A stretch of 64,000 nt of DNA from Nocardioides bruguierae (GCF_023656415.1 NZ_JAMOIL010000011.1:1-64000), one strand, 5' to 3'. Shown: positions 15,763 through 24,426, counted from the stretch's first letter. Numbers and translations: made by a program. Notes: generated from the sequence alone by a model not told the origin.

Positions 15763-17010
15763 ATGAGCGAGAGCCCCCTCGTCGTCTCCCGGTCCGTCCT
15801 GCTGCGCACCGGCGCAGGTCTCGGCGGCCTGGCCGGGCTCGGCCTGCTGGGCGCCTGCAGCGCGGAGGAGTCGTCCGGTCCGGGGGCCTCGTCCACGTCC
15901 GGCGCGCCCTCCTCGAGCACGTCCGGCTCGGCGTCCGGCTCGGGGTCCGCCTCGCCATCCGCGTCCACGAGCACGAGCGCGAGCCCGACCGAGGACGCGA
16001 CCGAGGACGCGGTGCCCCGCCGCGTCCGCGTGCGCGTCGCGAGCACGCTCGTGACCGGGCTCAACGTGCCGTGGGGCCTCGCGTTCCTGCCCGACGGCAG
16101 CGCCCTGGTCTCCTCGCGCGACACCGGCCGGGTGCACCGGGTGGGCCCGTCGGGGCGCCGCCGGACGATCGGTGAGGTGCCGAGCGTCTCCAACGTCGCC
16201 AGCGCCGGCGAGGCGGGCCTCCTCGGCCTCGCGCTGCACCCCGACTTCCCACGCCGGCCCTGGCTCTACGCCTACCGGTCGACGGCCACCGAGAACCAGG
16301 TCGTGCGGATGCGGTTCACGCCCCGCGGCGCCGGCGGCGGCACGCTCGGACGCCCGCAGGTGCTGCTCGACGGGATCGCGAAGTCCGTCCACCACAACGG
16401 TGGCGCCCTCGCCTTCGGGCCGTCCGGCCACCTGTTCGTCGCCACCGGCGACGCCGAGGTGCCGTCGTCCGCCCAGGACACCGGCTCCCTCAACGGCAAG
16501 GTGCTGCGCCTCGAGGCCGACGGCTCCGTGCCCGCCGGCAACCCCTGGGGCAACCCCGTGTGGTCGCGCGGGCACCGCAACGTCGAGGGGCTCGCCTTCG
16601 ACGGTGCCGACCTGTGGGCCTCGGAGTTCGGCGAGAAGACCGCCGACGAGCTCAACCGGATCGTCAGACGCGGCAACTACGGGTGGCCTGACGTCGAGGG
16701 GTCCGACGGACGCGGCGGCTACCGCGACCCGCTCGTGCAGTGGGCCACCGACGACGCCTCGCCCGCCGGCATCGCGGTCGCCCACGGCCGTGCGTGGCTG
16801 GCCACGCTCCAGGGGCAGTGCCTCTACGCCGTCACCCTCCGCGGCCCCCGGAAGGGTCGCGTCGAGCGGTTCCTCACCGGCCGCTACGGCCGCCTGCGCT
16901 CGGTCGCCGCCGCGCCGGACGGCAGCCTGTGGCTCGGCACGTCCAACACGGACGGCCGCACCACCCCGTCGGCCGGGGACGACCGGCTCCTGCGGCTCGC
17001 CGTCCGGTGA
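15763..17010 (+). CDS. PQQ-dependent sugar dehydrogenase (GSDH family) lipoprotein
   Basis: A 415-aa exported protein. Its signal ends in the lipobox GLLGAC (Cys32), then a Ser/Thr/Gly linker to about residue 80 leads to a six-bladed propeller of the soluble glucose/aldose dehydrogenase type. Diagnostic pieces are GLNVPWGLAFLPDG, GEAGLLGLALHPDFP, VHHNGGALAFGPSGHLF with the catalytic His region, and LNRIVRRGNYGWP. It probably oxidises sugars outside the membrane with PQQ, and no pqq genes are nearby. It is divergent from the polysaccharide operon. Its last codons and stop lie inside a dispersed repeat (period 63 bp), so the natural C-terminus may have been altered. Confidence 0.87.
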   Translation: MSESPLVVSRSVLLRTGAGLGGLAGLGLLGACSAEESSGPGASSTSGAPSSSTSGSASGSGSASPSASTSTSASPTEDATEDAVPRRVRVRVASTLVTGLNVPWGLAFLPDGSALVSSRDTGRVHRVGPSGRRRTIGEVPSVSNVASAGEAGLLGLALHPDFPRRPWLYAYRSTATENQVVRMRFTPRGAGGGTLGRPQVLLDGIAKSVHHNGGALAFGPSGHLFVATGDAEVPSSAQDTGSLNGKVLRLEADGSVPAGNPWGNPVWSRGHRNVEGLAFDGADLWASEFGEKTADELNRIVRRGNYGWPDVEGSDGRGGYRDPLVQWATDDASPAGIAVAHGRAWLATLQGQCLYAVTLRGPRKGRVERFLTGRYGRLRSVAAAPDGSLWLGTSNTDGRTTPSAGDDRLLRLAVR

Positions 17011-17237
17011 TCGAAGTGCGAGGCCGCGTGGCCGTCCGGTGATCGAGGTGCGAGGCGGCTCGCCGTCCGGTGATCGAGGTGCGAGGCCGTCCACGGCCGA
17101 GCCTCGAGATCGCCGCACCCGATCGTCGGTGCCCGACCCGCCGGTCTCGAGGCTCGTCGCCGGGGCTCCTCGCACCCCGACCACCGGTGGGCGGCCGCTG
17201 GTCGAGGAGGCCGTCCACGGCCGTCGCGAGACCGAGG
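16992..17237. repeat. Cluster of dispersed palindromic repeats (locus 1)
   Basis: A 33-nt unit at 16992-17024 recurs with one change at 17055-17087, and a third partial unit lies between them (GTCCGGTGATCGAGGTGCGAGG core at about 17002, 17033 and 17065). A hairpin at 17072-17111, a type 1 element at 17143-17185 and a type 2 element at 17198-17237 (central GGCCGTccACGGCC) follow. The first unit overlaps the end of the sugar dehydrogenase gene. No gene lies in 17011-17247. Confidence 0.85.
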
Positions 17238-17247
17238 CCCCGCGACC

Positions 17248-18522
17248 TCAGGTGACGAAGCGGAAGAGCGGGGAGTCCGGCTCCACGGGGGTCACGACCA
17301 GCGGGCTGGCGTCCATCCGCTCGAGCAGCCCCGCCAGGTCGGTGGCCGCGCCCAGCTCGACGCCGACGAGCGCGGGGCCGGTCTCGCGGTTGTTGCGCTT
17401 GACGTACTCGAACAGCGTGATGTCGTCGTCGGGGCCGAGCACCTCGTCGAGGAAGCGGCGCAGCGCCCCCGGCTCCTGCGGGAACTCCACCAGGAAGTAG
17501 TGCTTGAGCCCTTCGTGCACGAGCGCCCGCTCCACGACCTCGGCGTAGCGGGAGACGTCGTTGTTGCCGCCGGAGACGATCGCGACGACCGGCGAGCCGG
17601 GCGGCAGGTCCAGCCCGGCGAGCTGCTCGAGCATCCCGACACCGGTGGTGGCCAGCGCCCCGGCGGGCTCGGCGATGATCCCGTCGGAGGAGTACAGCGC
17701 GAGCATCTCCACGCACAGCGCGCCCTCGGGCACGGCCAGCATCAGGGGCGGGTGCGCAGCCACGACGGCGTAGGTGGTGGCCCCGACGCGGCGGACGGCG
17801 GCACCGTCGACGAACCCGTCGAGCCGCTCGAGCTCGACAGGCTCACCCGCGTCCAGCGCGGCCGCCATCGAGGCGGCACCGGCCGGCTCGGCCGCCACGA
17901 CCTGCACGTGGGGCGCGCGCTCGGCGAGCACCGTGAGGCAGCCGGCCGCCAGGCCGCCGCCCCCGACGGGGACGACCAGCGCCGCCGGCGTCCCGACCCC
18001 CGCCTCGGCGAGCTGGGCGAGCACCTCGAGCGCCACCGTGCCCTGCCCGGCCACGATCCGCGGGTCGTCGAACGCGGGCACCGGGGTCGCACCGGTCTCG
18101 GCCGCGAACGCGGCGCTCGCGCGGGCGGCCTCGTCGTAGGTGTCCCCGCCGATGACGACGTCGACCAGGTCGCCGCCGAGCACCGCGACCCGCTCACGCT
18201 TCTGCCGCGGGGTGGTGCGCGGCAGGTGGACGCGCGCCCGGACCCCCGCCCGCGCGCAGGCCAGCGCCACGCCTTGGGCGTGGTTGCCGGCGGAGGCACA
18301 GGTGACCCCGCGGGCCTGCTCCTCGGCGGAGAGGCCGGAGATCAGGTGGTAGGCGCCGCGTACCTTGTACGAGCGGACCGGCTGGAGGTCCTCCCGCTTG
18401 AGCCACACCTCCAGGCCCGTGGCCTCGGAGAGGCGGTCGCTGCGGTGCAGCGGGGTCGGGGTGAGGACGCCGGCAAGGCTCTGCGCGGCGGCGTCCACGT
18501 CTGCGGCGGTGGGGAGGTGCAC
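17248..18522 (-). CDS. ilvA: Threonine dehydratase (threonine ammonia-lyase)
   Basis: A 424-aa PLP enzyme that deaminates L-threonine to 2-oxobutyrate, the first step to isoleucine. The PLP lysine is in SYKVRGAYHL (about residue 53). SAGNHAQG binds the phosphate and VPVGGGGLAAG is the glycine loop. The C-terminal ~90 residues (FLVEFPQEPGALRRFLDEVL, then ITLFEYVKRNN) form the single ACT-like regulatory domain of the short IlvA type. The start is GTG 18522. It follows the SDR gene by 32 bp and is likely co-transcribed with the acyl-CoA dehydrogenase genes, which is unusual company for a biosynthetic enzyme. Confidence 0.93.
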   Translation of the reverse strand: MHLPTAADVDAAAQSLAGVLTPTPLHRSDRLSEATGLEVWLKREDLQPVRSYKVRGAYHLISGLSAEEQARGVTCASAGNHAQGVALACARAGVRARVHLPRTTPRQKRERVAVLGGDLVDVVIGGDTYDEAARASAAFAAETGATPVPAFDDPRIVAGQGTVALEVLAQLAEAGVGTPAALVVPVGGGGLAAGCLTVLAERAPHVQVVAAEPAGAASMAAALDAGEPVELERLDGFVDGAAVRRVGATTYAVVAAHPPLMLAVPEGALCVEMLALYSSDGIIAEPAGALATTGVGMLEQLAGLDLPPGSPVVAIVSGGNNDVSRYAEVVERALVHEGLKHYFLVEFPQEPGALRRFLDEVLGPDDDITLFEYVKRNNRETGPALVGVELGAATDLAGLLERMDASPLVVTPVEPDSPLFRFVT

Positions 18523-18554
18523 CCCGCCAGCCTCTCAGAGGCGCGCGGCGTGGT

Positions 18555-19313
18555 TCAGCGGGGCGCCATCCGCAGGGCGCCGTCCATGCGGACGGTCTCG
18601 CCGTTGAGGTAGTCGTGCTCGACGAGGAAGAGCGCGAGGTCGGCGTACTCGGACGGCTTGGCCAGGCGCTGCGGGAACGGGACGCCGGCGGCCAGCCCGG
18701 CCCGGAACTCCTCCGAGACGGTGGCCAGCATCGGCGTCTCCACGATGCCGGGCGCGATGGTGTTGACCCGGATGCCGTGCTGGGCGAGGTCGCGCGCGGC
18801 CGGCAGCGTGAGGCCGACGATGCCGCCCTTGGAGGAGGAGTAGGCGGCCTGCCCGACCTGCCCCTCGAACGCGGCGACGCTGGCGGTGTTCACGACCACG
18901 CCCCGCTGCCCGTCCTCGAGCGGCTCGGTCGCGGCCATGGCCTCGGCCGCGATGGTGAGGACGTTGAAGGAGCCGATCAGGTTGACCTGCACGACCTTGG
19001 CGTAGAAGTCGAGGTCGTGGCGGCCCTTGCGGCCCAGGATGCGCATCGACGGCCCGATGCCGGCGCAGTTCACCGCCACGCGCAGCGAGAGGCCGGACGC
19101 GACGGCCCGCGCCACCGCGTCGTCGACCTCGGCGGGGACGGTCACGTCGGTGGGCACGTAGGTGACGCCGTCCACCTCCGGCGCCGACTCGATCGAGGCC
19201 GGGAGGTCGAGCGCGAAGACCTGTGCGCCCGCGCCGGCGAGCCGGGCGGCGGTGGCCGCCCCGAGCCCGGAGGCGCCTCCGGTGACGATCGCGGCGGTGT
19301 CGGTGACCTGCAT
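18555..19313 (-). CDS. SDR-family 3-hydroxyacyl-CoA dehydrogenase
   Basis: A 252-aa NAD-dependent short-chain dehydrogenase resembling HSD17B10 / 3-hydroxy-2-methylbutyryl-CoA dehydrogenase. The Rossmann motif TGGASGLG is near residues 11-18, NCAG follows, and the catalytic Ser, Tyr and Lys lie in NTASVAAFEGQVGQAAYSSS and the next residues. A PGIVETPM segment is typical of the 3-hydroxyacyl-CoA group. ATG 19313 has an AGGAAGGA site. With the acyl-CoA dehydrogenase 71 bp upstream it forms a beta-oxidation or branched-chain degradation pair, likely controlled by the divergent TetR. Confidence 0.88.
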   Translation of the reverse strand: MQVTDTAAIVTGGASGLGAATAARLAGAGAQVFALDLPASIESAPEVDGVTYVPTDVTVPAEVDDAVARAVASGLSLRVAVNCAGIGPSMRILGRKGRHDLDFYAKVVQVNLIGSFNVLTIAAEAMAATEPLEDGQRGVVVNTASVAAFEGQVGQAAYSSSKGGIVGLTLPAARDLAQHGIRVNTIAPGIVETPMLATVSEEFRAGLAAGVPFPQRLAKPSEYADLALFLVEHDYLNGETVRMDGALRMAPR

Positions 19314-19384
19314 GGGTGTCCTTCCTGGACGGTTCGTGCTGTCGGTTCGTGCTGTCTGCTCGTGCTGGGCGACGCGGGGAGGCG

Positions 19385-20581
19385 TCAGTGGGCGAGTGCC
19401 GGCACGGGCAGCTGCTCCACCACGCCGGTGTCGCACCGCGCATCCTTGTCGAGGGAGCGGCTGATGACGACCCGCTGGATCTGGTTGGTGCCCTCGAAGA
19501 TCTGCATCACCTTCGCCTCGCGCATGTACCGCTCGGCGGGGAAGTCGCGGGTGTAGCCGTAGCCGCCGAGCACCTGCACGGCGTCGGTGGTGACCTTCAT
19601 GGCGTTGTCGGTCGCGACGAGCTTCGCGACGGAGGCCTCCCGGCCGTAGGGCAGCCCGGCGTCGGCGAGGCTCGCGGCGGAGAGGTAGGTCGCGCGGGCC
19701 GAGACGACGGCCGCCTCCGCGTCGGCCAGCAGGAAGGCGACGCCCTGGTGGTCGAGGATGCGCTGCCCGAAGGTCTCGCGGTCGCGGGCGTAGCCGAGCG
19801 CCAGGTCCAGCGCGCCCTGGCCGAGCCCGGTCGCCACGGCGGCGATGCCCAGCCGGCCGGCGTCCAGCGCCGCCAGGGCGATCCGCAGGCCCTCGCCCTC
19901 GGCGCCGATGCGGCGCTCGAGCGGCACCCGCACGCCGTCGAGCCGCATGGTGGCCGTGGCCGAGCCGGTCAGGCCCATCTTCCGCTCGGGCTTGTCGGCC
20001 GAGAGCCCCGGCGCGTCCGCGGGGACGAGGAAGCAGGAGATGCCGGTGCGCTCGTCGGAGGTCCGGGCCATGACCGTGTAGAAGTCGGCGTGGCCGCCGT
20101 GGGTCGTCCAGGCCTTGGCGCCGTCGAGCACGTACTCGTCACCCTCGCGGCGGGCGGTGGTGCGCATGGCGGCCGGGTCGGAGCCGGCGTGCGGCTCGGA
20201 GAGGCAGTAGGCCCCCAGCCGGTCGCCGGCCAGCATGTCGGGCAGCCAGCGGGCGCGCTGCTCGTCGGTGCCGAACCGGGCCAGCGGGAAGCAGGAGAGC
20301 GTGTGCACGGAGACGCCGACCGCCACGGAGGCCCACACCGAGCCCAGCTCCTCGAGCACCTGGAGGTAGGCGCCGTAGGGCAGGCCTGCACCGCCGACGT
20401 CCTCGGGGTAGGGCAGGCCGAGCAGGCCGGTGCGGCCCAGCGAGGCGAAGACGTCCCGGGGGAACGCCTCCTCGGCCTCGGCCTCGGCGGCGCGGGGCGC
20501 CAGCTGCTCGTGGGCGATGGTGCGGACGAGGCGCAGCAGGTCGACGGTGGTGTCGTCGGCGAGGACGCGGCGAGCGGGCAT
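19385..20581 (-). CDS. Acyl-CoA dehydrogenase
   Basis: A 398-aa FAD flavoenzyme that introduces the alpha-beta double bond into acyl-CoA. Family motifs: YCLSEPHAGSD (FAD/substrate loop), KAWTTHGGHAD, and the C-terminal MQIFEGTNQIQR in which the Glu is the expected catalytic base. LGGYGYTRDFPAERYMR is the usual FAD-contact motif. ATG 20581 is supported by GGGAGG. It heads the operon followed by the SDR and ilvA. The divergent TetR gene and a repeated AGTAC motif in the gap suggest fatty-acyl responsive control. Chain-length preference cannot be told. Confidence 0.92.
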   Translation of the reverse strand: MPARRVLADDTTVDLLRLVRTIAHEQLAPRAAEAEAEEAFPRDVFASLGRTGLLGLPYPEDVGGAGLPYGAYLQVLEELGSVWASVAVGVSVHTLSCFPLARFGTDEQRARWLPDMLAGDRLGAYCLSEPHAGSDPAAMRTTARREGDEYVLDGAKAWTTHGGHADFYTVMARTSDERTGISCFLVPADAPGLSADKPERKMGLTGSATATMRLDGVRVPLERRIGAEGEGLRIALAALDAGRLGIAAVATGLGQGALDLALGYARDRETFGQRILDHQGVAFLLADAEAAVVSARATYLSAASLADAGLPYGREASVAKLVATDNAMKVTTDAVQVLGGYGYTRDFPAERYMREAKVMQIFEGTNQIQRVVISRSLDKDARCDTGVVEQLPVPALAH

Positions 20582-20629
20582 GGGTGGCCTCCCGGGCGGC
20601 TGGCGGAGCGGAGCGGTCGAGAACGTGAG

Positions 20630-20657
20630 GAGTACCACAGTACGCATCTCAGTACTG
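20630..20657. promoter_or_regulatory. Candidate TetR operator with three AGTAC pentamers
   Basis: AGTAC occurs at 20631, 20639 and 20651, the last as the palindrome AGTACT, within the 129-bp gap between the acyl-CoA dehydrogenase and the TetR gene. Spacing and symmetry are typical of an autoregulatory TetR site. Confidence 0.45.
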
Positions 20658-20710
20658 GCTGACCAGGTGGCTGCGCGGCCTACCCGCGGGTAGCCCTACA
20701 GTCGTGTCCC

Positions 20711-21328
20711 ATGACCGCGCATGACCCGGACCCGGCGGCGCCGCCGGCGTCCGCCCGTCGGGGGGCGCGCCGCGACGAGCTCCTGGCCGCGCTGGTCGAC
20801 CTCTTCCTCGCCGAGGGCTTCCTCGACCTCGGCATCGGCGACCTCGCCGCCCGGCTGCGCTGCTCGCGCACGACGCTCTACCAGGTGGCGGCCTCGAAGG
20901 AGCAGATCGTCACGACCGTGGTGGGGCGGTACTTCCGCGAGGCCACCCGGAAGGTCGAGCAGCGCGTCGCGGCCGAGCCCGACCCCGGCCTCCGCGTGAC
21001 CGCCTACCTGCTCGCCGTCGCCGAGGCGCTCGCGCCGGCGGGGCCGCGCTTCTACGCCGACCTGGCCGCGCACGCCGCGGCCGGCGAGGTCTACCGCCGC
21101 AACACCGAGGCGGCGGCGGCCCGGGTGCGGCGGCTCGTCGAGGAGGGCGTGGCGGCCGGGCGCCTGCGGCCGGTCGACGGCGCCTTCGTCGGGGCCGCGG
21201 TGGCGCACCTGATGGAGGGCATCCAGGTCGGGACGCTGCGGGAGCGGACCGGCCTGGACGACGCCACCGCCTACCGGGCGCTGGCCGACCTCGTGGCTCG
21301 GGGCCTGGCGCCGGCCGCGCACTCCTGA
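20711..21328 (+). CDS. TetR-family transcriptional regulator
   Basis: A 205-aa regulator with an N-terminal HTH (about residues 20-65). The recognition part reads LRCSRTTLYQVAASKEQIV, a clear TetR signature. An all-helical ligand-binding domain follows. A TACAGT -10 lies 8 nt before ATG 20711, so it is likely leaderless. It is divergent from the acyl-CoA dehydrogenase operon, and repression of that operon relieved by an acyl-CoA is the natural inference. Confidence 0.88.
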   Translation: MTAHDPDPAAPPASARRGARRDELLAALVDLFLAEGFLDLGIGDLAARLRCSRTTLYQVAASKEQIVTTVVGRYFREATRKVEQRVAAEPDPGLRVTAYLLAVAEALAPAGPRFYADLAAHAAAGEVYRRNTEAAAARVRRLVEEGVAAGRLRPVDGAFVGAAVAHLMEGIQVGTLRERTGLDDATAYRALADLVARGLAPAAHS

Positions 21329-21495
21329 CAGGCCCCTCCTGCGTCCGCCTCCTGTCGGTGGCAGGGAGTGGCCGCGCCTGAGGAGAAGGGTGCGGGGATC
21401 GGTCACACCCGTTGCCTGTGAGGGCCCTGTAGCGCCCGTCACACGACCTCTGACCAGGGTGGACGCCCGTTCCTGTGCCCGAGTGACGGCATCGG

Positions 21496-21515
21496 TGACC
21501 GGTTTGGACCGGTCA
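21496..21515. promoter_or_regulatory. Perfect 8-bp-arm dyad upstream of XRE-like gene
   Basis: TGACCGGT-ttgg-ACCGGTCA, about 95 bp before ATG 21611, is a perfect inverted repeat followed by an A-rich stretch (cagaaaagtaaagg) that stands out in this GC-rich DNA. It is probably an operator, perhaps autoregulatory. The rest of the gap 21329-21610 shows no gene. Confidence 0.5.
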
Positions 21516-21610
21516 GAAAAGTAAAGGCCTGCCGTTCCAGTCGGCGCGCTCCGCTGGGAGAGTGGTTGCCGAACCGCCACGTGGGGAGGCGGTGGGAAGG
21601 CCGCCAGGGC

Positions 21611-23152
21611 ATGGTCACGGAACAGGCGCGAGGAGCTCCGCTCAAGCCGCTCGAGGACACCACACCGCTCAACGGTGCCGCCCTCGACGTGCCCGTGCGC
21701 GTGGGCTGGCTGCTGCGGATGGCCCGGCTGACCGCTGGTGACGCCGCCGCGTCCCGCCTCTCCGACATGGTCGAACGCCTCGGCGACGAGGGCCTCGCCA
21801 CCAGCTCCTCCTCGCTCCACCGGCTCGAGACCGGGGTCGTGCGCGACGGTGGCCTGGTCGACGCCTACGAGCGCGTGCTGCACCTCCCGGCGTCCTCGCT
21901 GCGCGCGGCCGTGGACGTCATGTGCCGGGCCTTCCCCTACTCGCCCGCCGACCGCGACCCCGGCACGCCGGCCGGCACCGTCGAGGAGATGCAGCGCCTG
22001 CACGCGCCGGTGCTCGACGGCAGTGCCGCCGGGCACGAGTGGCTGGCCTGGGCGCGGGCCATGGCGCTGCCGGGCAACATCGGCCTGCCGCGCGGCCTCT
22101 CCCTCGACCTGTTCGGTCAGCTGCTCTCCGAGGCCGGCCGCGCCGTCGGTCGCGGCTACGCGGCCCGCTACGACGCGCTGTCGCTGCTGCGGCGCAGCGC
22201 GTACGGCGGGCTGGTGGTCGAGGCGGTGCGCGACTGCGTGGCCGACCCGCACGTGCAGGTCGTCAATGACCCGCTGGCCGTGGTCGGCCAGGCGGTCGAC
22301 GACCCGACGACGGCCTGGGCGCTCGACCTGATGGAGGACCAGCGGCCCTGGGTCGTCCAGGGTGCCTGCCTGGCGCTGGAGACGATGGCCGAGGTCTCCG
22401 GGGACCGCGGCTTCTGGACCCCGCACGTCGAGCGGCTGGCCCTGGCCTACAACGAGGCGCACCCCGGCACCGGCCCGTGGCGCTGGCTCTCGCACCTGAT
22501 GCGGCTGCTGCCGGCGTCCGACCTGCAGCGGGTGCGCGGGCGGCTGGCGCACGCACCCAGCCCCACGGTCGCCGCGCCCGACCCGGCCAACCGCACCGCC
22601 AACCCCGTGTGGCTGGCCTGCGAGCAGCAGAGCAACCAGGTCTGCGACCGGCTCGGCGTGCCGCCGCAGCCGCTGCTGACCCGCCTGCTGTGGGAGATCG
22701 TGGCCGGCGGGCCGGAGAGCCGGGCGTCGGCCGCGTCCTTCCTGTGCACCTCCATCGAGCCGCTGCGCGCGGCCGTGGCCGACGCCGTCGCGGAGATCGC
22801 CGTGACCTCCCCCGACCCCGCCGTGCGTGAGCGGGCCGGCCGCCGGCTGGTCGGCCTGGTCGACGTCCGCGTCCCCCGGGTGCTCACGGGGTGGGCGGAC
22901 GACGCGGGCGACCGGCACCGGCTCGGGCTGCTCGTCTCCGGGGTGGCCGGCGAGGTGATGCCCGAGCACGTCCTCCTGGCCGCCGTCGAGACCCCCGGCA
23001 GCGCCCGCGCCGCCACCTACTCGGCCGGCATGGCCGCGCACCCGCTGCTGCCGCGGCTGGCCGCCAGCCCGGACCCGGACGTGGCCGGCGCAGCCTGCTG
23101 GTGGCTGGCCCACGGCTCGCGCGTGCGCGACCGCGACCTCGTCGTCCGCTGA
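21611..23152 (+). CDS. Putative XRE-like regulator with large helical C-terminal domain
   Basis: A 513-aa protein I do not recognise by name. Residues about 27-85 (VGWLLRMARLTAGD..., SSSSLHRLETGVVRDGGLV) look like an XRE-type helix-turn-helix. The remaining ~420 residues are repetitive helices with Leu/Ala/Arg pattern, such as AWALDLMEDQRPWVVQGACL and SRASAASFLC, suggesting HEAT-like repeats. No catalytic motif is seen. ATG 21611 follows GGAAGG and is preferred over an upstream TTG. A perfect dyad lies in the promoter. It stands alone between the TetR gene and the TerC riboswitch. It could be a one-component regulator; this is inference. Confidence 0.7.
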   Translation: MVTEQARGAPLKPLEDTTPLNGAALDVPVRVGWLLRMARLTAGDAAASRLSDMVERLGDEGLATSSSSLHRLETGVVRDGGLVDAYERVLHLPASSLRAAVDVMCRAFPYSPADRDPGTPAGTVEEMQRLHAPVLDGSAAGHEWLAWARAMALPGNIGLPRGLSLDLFGQLLSEAGRAVGRGYAARYDALSLLRRSAYGGLVVEAVRDCVADPHVQVVNDPLAVVGQAVDDPTTAWALDLMEDQRPWVVQGACLALETMAEVSGDRGFWTPHVERLALAYNEAHPGTGPWRWLSHLMRLLPASDLQRVRGRLAHAPSPTVAAPDPANRTANPVWLACEQQSNQVCDRLGVPPQPLLTRLLWEIVAGGPESRASAASFLCTSIEPLRAAVADAVAEIAVTSPDPAVRERAGRRLVGLVDVRVPRVLTGWADDAGDRHRLGLLVSGVAGEVMPEHVLLAAVETPGSARAATYSAGMAAHPLLPRLAASPDPDVAGAACWWLAHGSRVRDRDLVVR

Positions 23153-23194
23153 GCCCACCCGGTCGGTGGGCTGGGCCGCCGGACCCCGGTCACC

Positions 23195-23340
23195 TACACT
23201 CATCCGTGAGGGGAGTACCCCGCCCAAGCTCGACCCGGTCAGTACGTCGGTCTCCACGGACCGACCCGGGCGGCGCCGGCAACCGCGCCGGTGGGGGAGA
23301 CCTCAGAGATCGCGCAGCGCCTCGTGGCTGCTGCGCCGAC
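23195..23340 (+). ncRNA. yybP-ykoY (Mn2+-sensing) riboswitch
   Basis: Upstream of terC the leader carries the two conserved blocks of this riboswitch class: AGGGGAGTA at 23209-23217 and GGGGGAGACCT at 23293-23303, separated by paired GC-rich stems. A hairpin (gcgcagc / gctgctgcgc, about 23313-23336) lies between the aptamer and the ribosome site and is a plausible expression platform. A -10-like TACACT sits at 23195-23200. yybP-ykoY aptamers bind Mn2+ and commonly precede TerC and P-type ATPase exporters. The class is recalled from knowledge, without a covariance search. Confidence 0.85.
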
Positions 23341-23358
23341 CCCTGAGGAGCACGTCCC

Positions 23359-24372
23359 GTGACCACCCTTGCCGCACCGATGGCGATCGAGTCCATCGGC
23401 ACCCCGACGCTGTGGGCCGCCACGATCGGCGCCGTCGTCGTCCTGCTGGTCCTCGACTTCATCGCCACCCGCAAGCCGCACGAGGTCTCCTTCAAGGAAG
23501 CCGTCGGCTGGTCGCTGTTCTACATCGCGCTGCCGGTCGCCTTCGGCGTCTTCATCTGGACCCAGTACGGCGGCTCGATCGGCACCGAGTACTACACCGG
23601 CTACATCGTCGAGAAGTCGCTCTCGGTCGACAACCTCTTCGTGTTCATGCTCCTGCTCGGCGCGTTCTCGGTGCCCCGCGAGCTCCAGCAGCGGGTCCTG
23701 CTCTACGGCATCATCGGCGCGCTCGTCCTGCGTGGCATCTTCATCGCCCTCGGCGCCGCCGCGCTGGACAAGTGGAACTGGGTCTTCCTCGTCTTCGGCG
23801 CGGTGCTGCTCTTCACCGGCTTCAAGCTGCTGCGCGACGCGCTGACCGGCCACGACGAGCAGAACGTCGACGTGGACGAGATGAGGATCGTCCGGCTCGT
23901 GCGCCGCGTCATGCCGGTGACCGACACCTACGAGGGTCCGCGGATGACGGTCAAGCAGGCCGGCAGGCGCGCGCTGACCCCGTTCGCGCTGGTCACCATC
24001 GCCGTCTTCGCCACCGACATCGTCTTCGCGGTCGACTCCGTGCCGGCCGTGTACGGCATCACCGGCGATCCGTACCTGGTCTTCGCGACCAACGCCTTCG
24101 CGCTGCTCGGCCTGCGAGCCCTGTACTTCGTGATCGAATCCGCGCTGGCCAAGCTCGTGCACCTCTCCTACGGCCTCTCCGCGATCCTCGTCTTCATCGG
24201 CGTGAAGCTGGTGCTGCACTGGGGCCACATGACCTGGTCCTCGGTGCCCGAGATCCCGACCGTCACCTCGATGCTCGTCATCGTCGGCATCCTCGTGCTC
24301 ACCACGATCACCTCGCTGGTCGCCTCCTCCCGCGCGGAGAAGGCGGAGGAGCAGGACGAGATCTCGGCCTGA
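23359..24372 (+). CDS. TerC/Alx-family integral membrane protein, probable Mn2+ exporter
   Basis: A 337-aa protein with about nine TM helices. TerC-specific acidic motifs lie in membrane segments: EKSLSVDNLFVF and TDIVFAVDSVPAV, the likely metal-coordinating sites. The C-terminus is short and charged (EKAEEQDEISA). TerC/Alx proteins lower intracellular Mn2+ or protect metal-dependent exoenzymes. The preceding Mn2+ riboswitch supports a role in Mn2+ homeostasis rather than tellurite resistance. GTG 23359 follows GAGGAG. A strong terminator follows. Confidence 0.92.
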   Translation: MTTLAAPMAIESIGTPTLWAATIGAVVVLLVLDFIATRKPHEVSFKEAVGWSLFYIALPVAFGVFIWTQYGGSIGTEYYTGYIVEKSLSVDNLFVFMLLLGAFSVPRELQQRVLLYGIIGALVLRGIFIALGAAALDKWNWVFLVFGAVLLFTGFKLLRDALTGHDEQNVDVDEMRIVRLVRRVMPVTDTYEGPRMTVKQAGRRALTPFALVTIAVFATDIVFAVDSVPAVYGITGDPYLVFATNAFALLGLRALYFVIESALAKLVHLSYGLSAILVFIGVKLVLHWGHMTWSSVPEIPTVTSMLVIVGILVLTTITSLVASSRAEKAEEQDEISA

Positions 24373-24387
24373 GTCGGTCTGCTGGTG

Positions 24388-24426
24388 ACACGACCCCCTG
24401 CCCGCACGTCGGGCAGGGGGTCGTGT
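24388..24426. terminator. Strong hairpin terminator after terC
   Basis: A 17-bp perfect stem (24388-24404 with 24410-24426) and a five-base loop lie between converging terC and the TauE/SafE gene. It can act in both directions. Confidence 0.9.
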
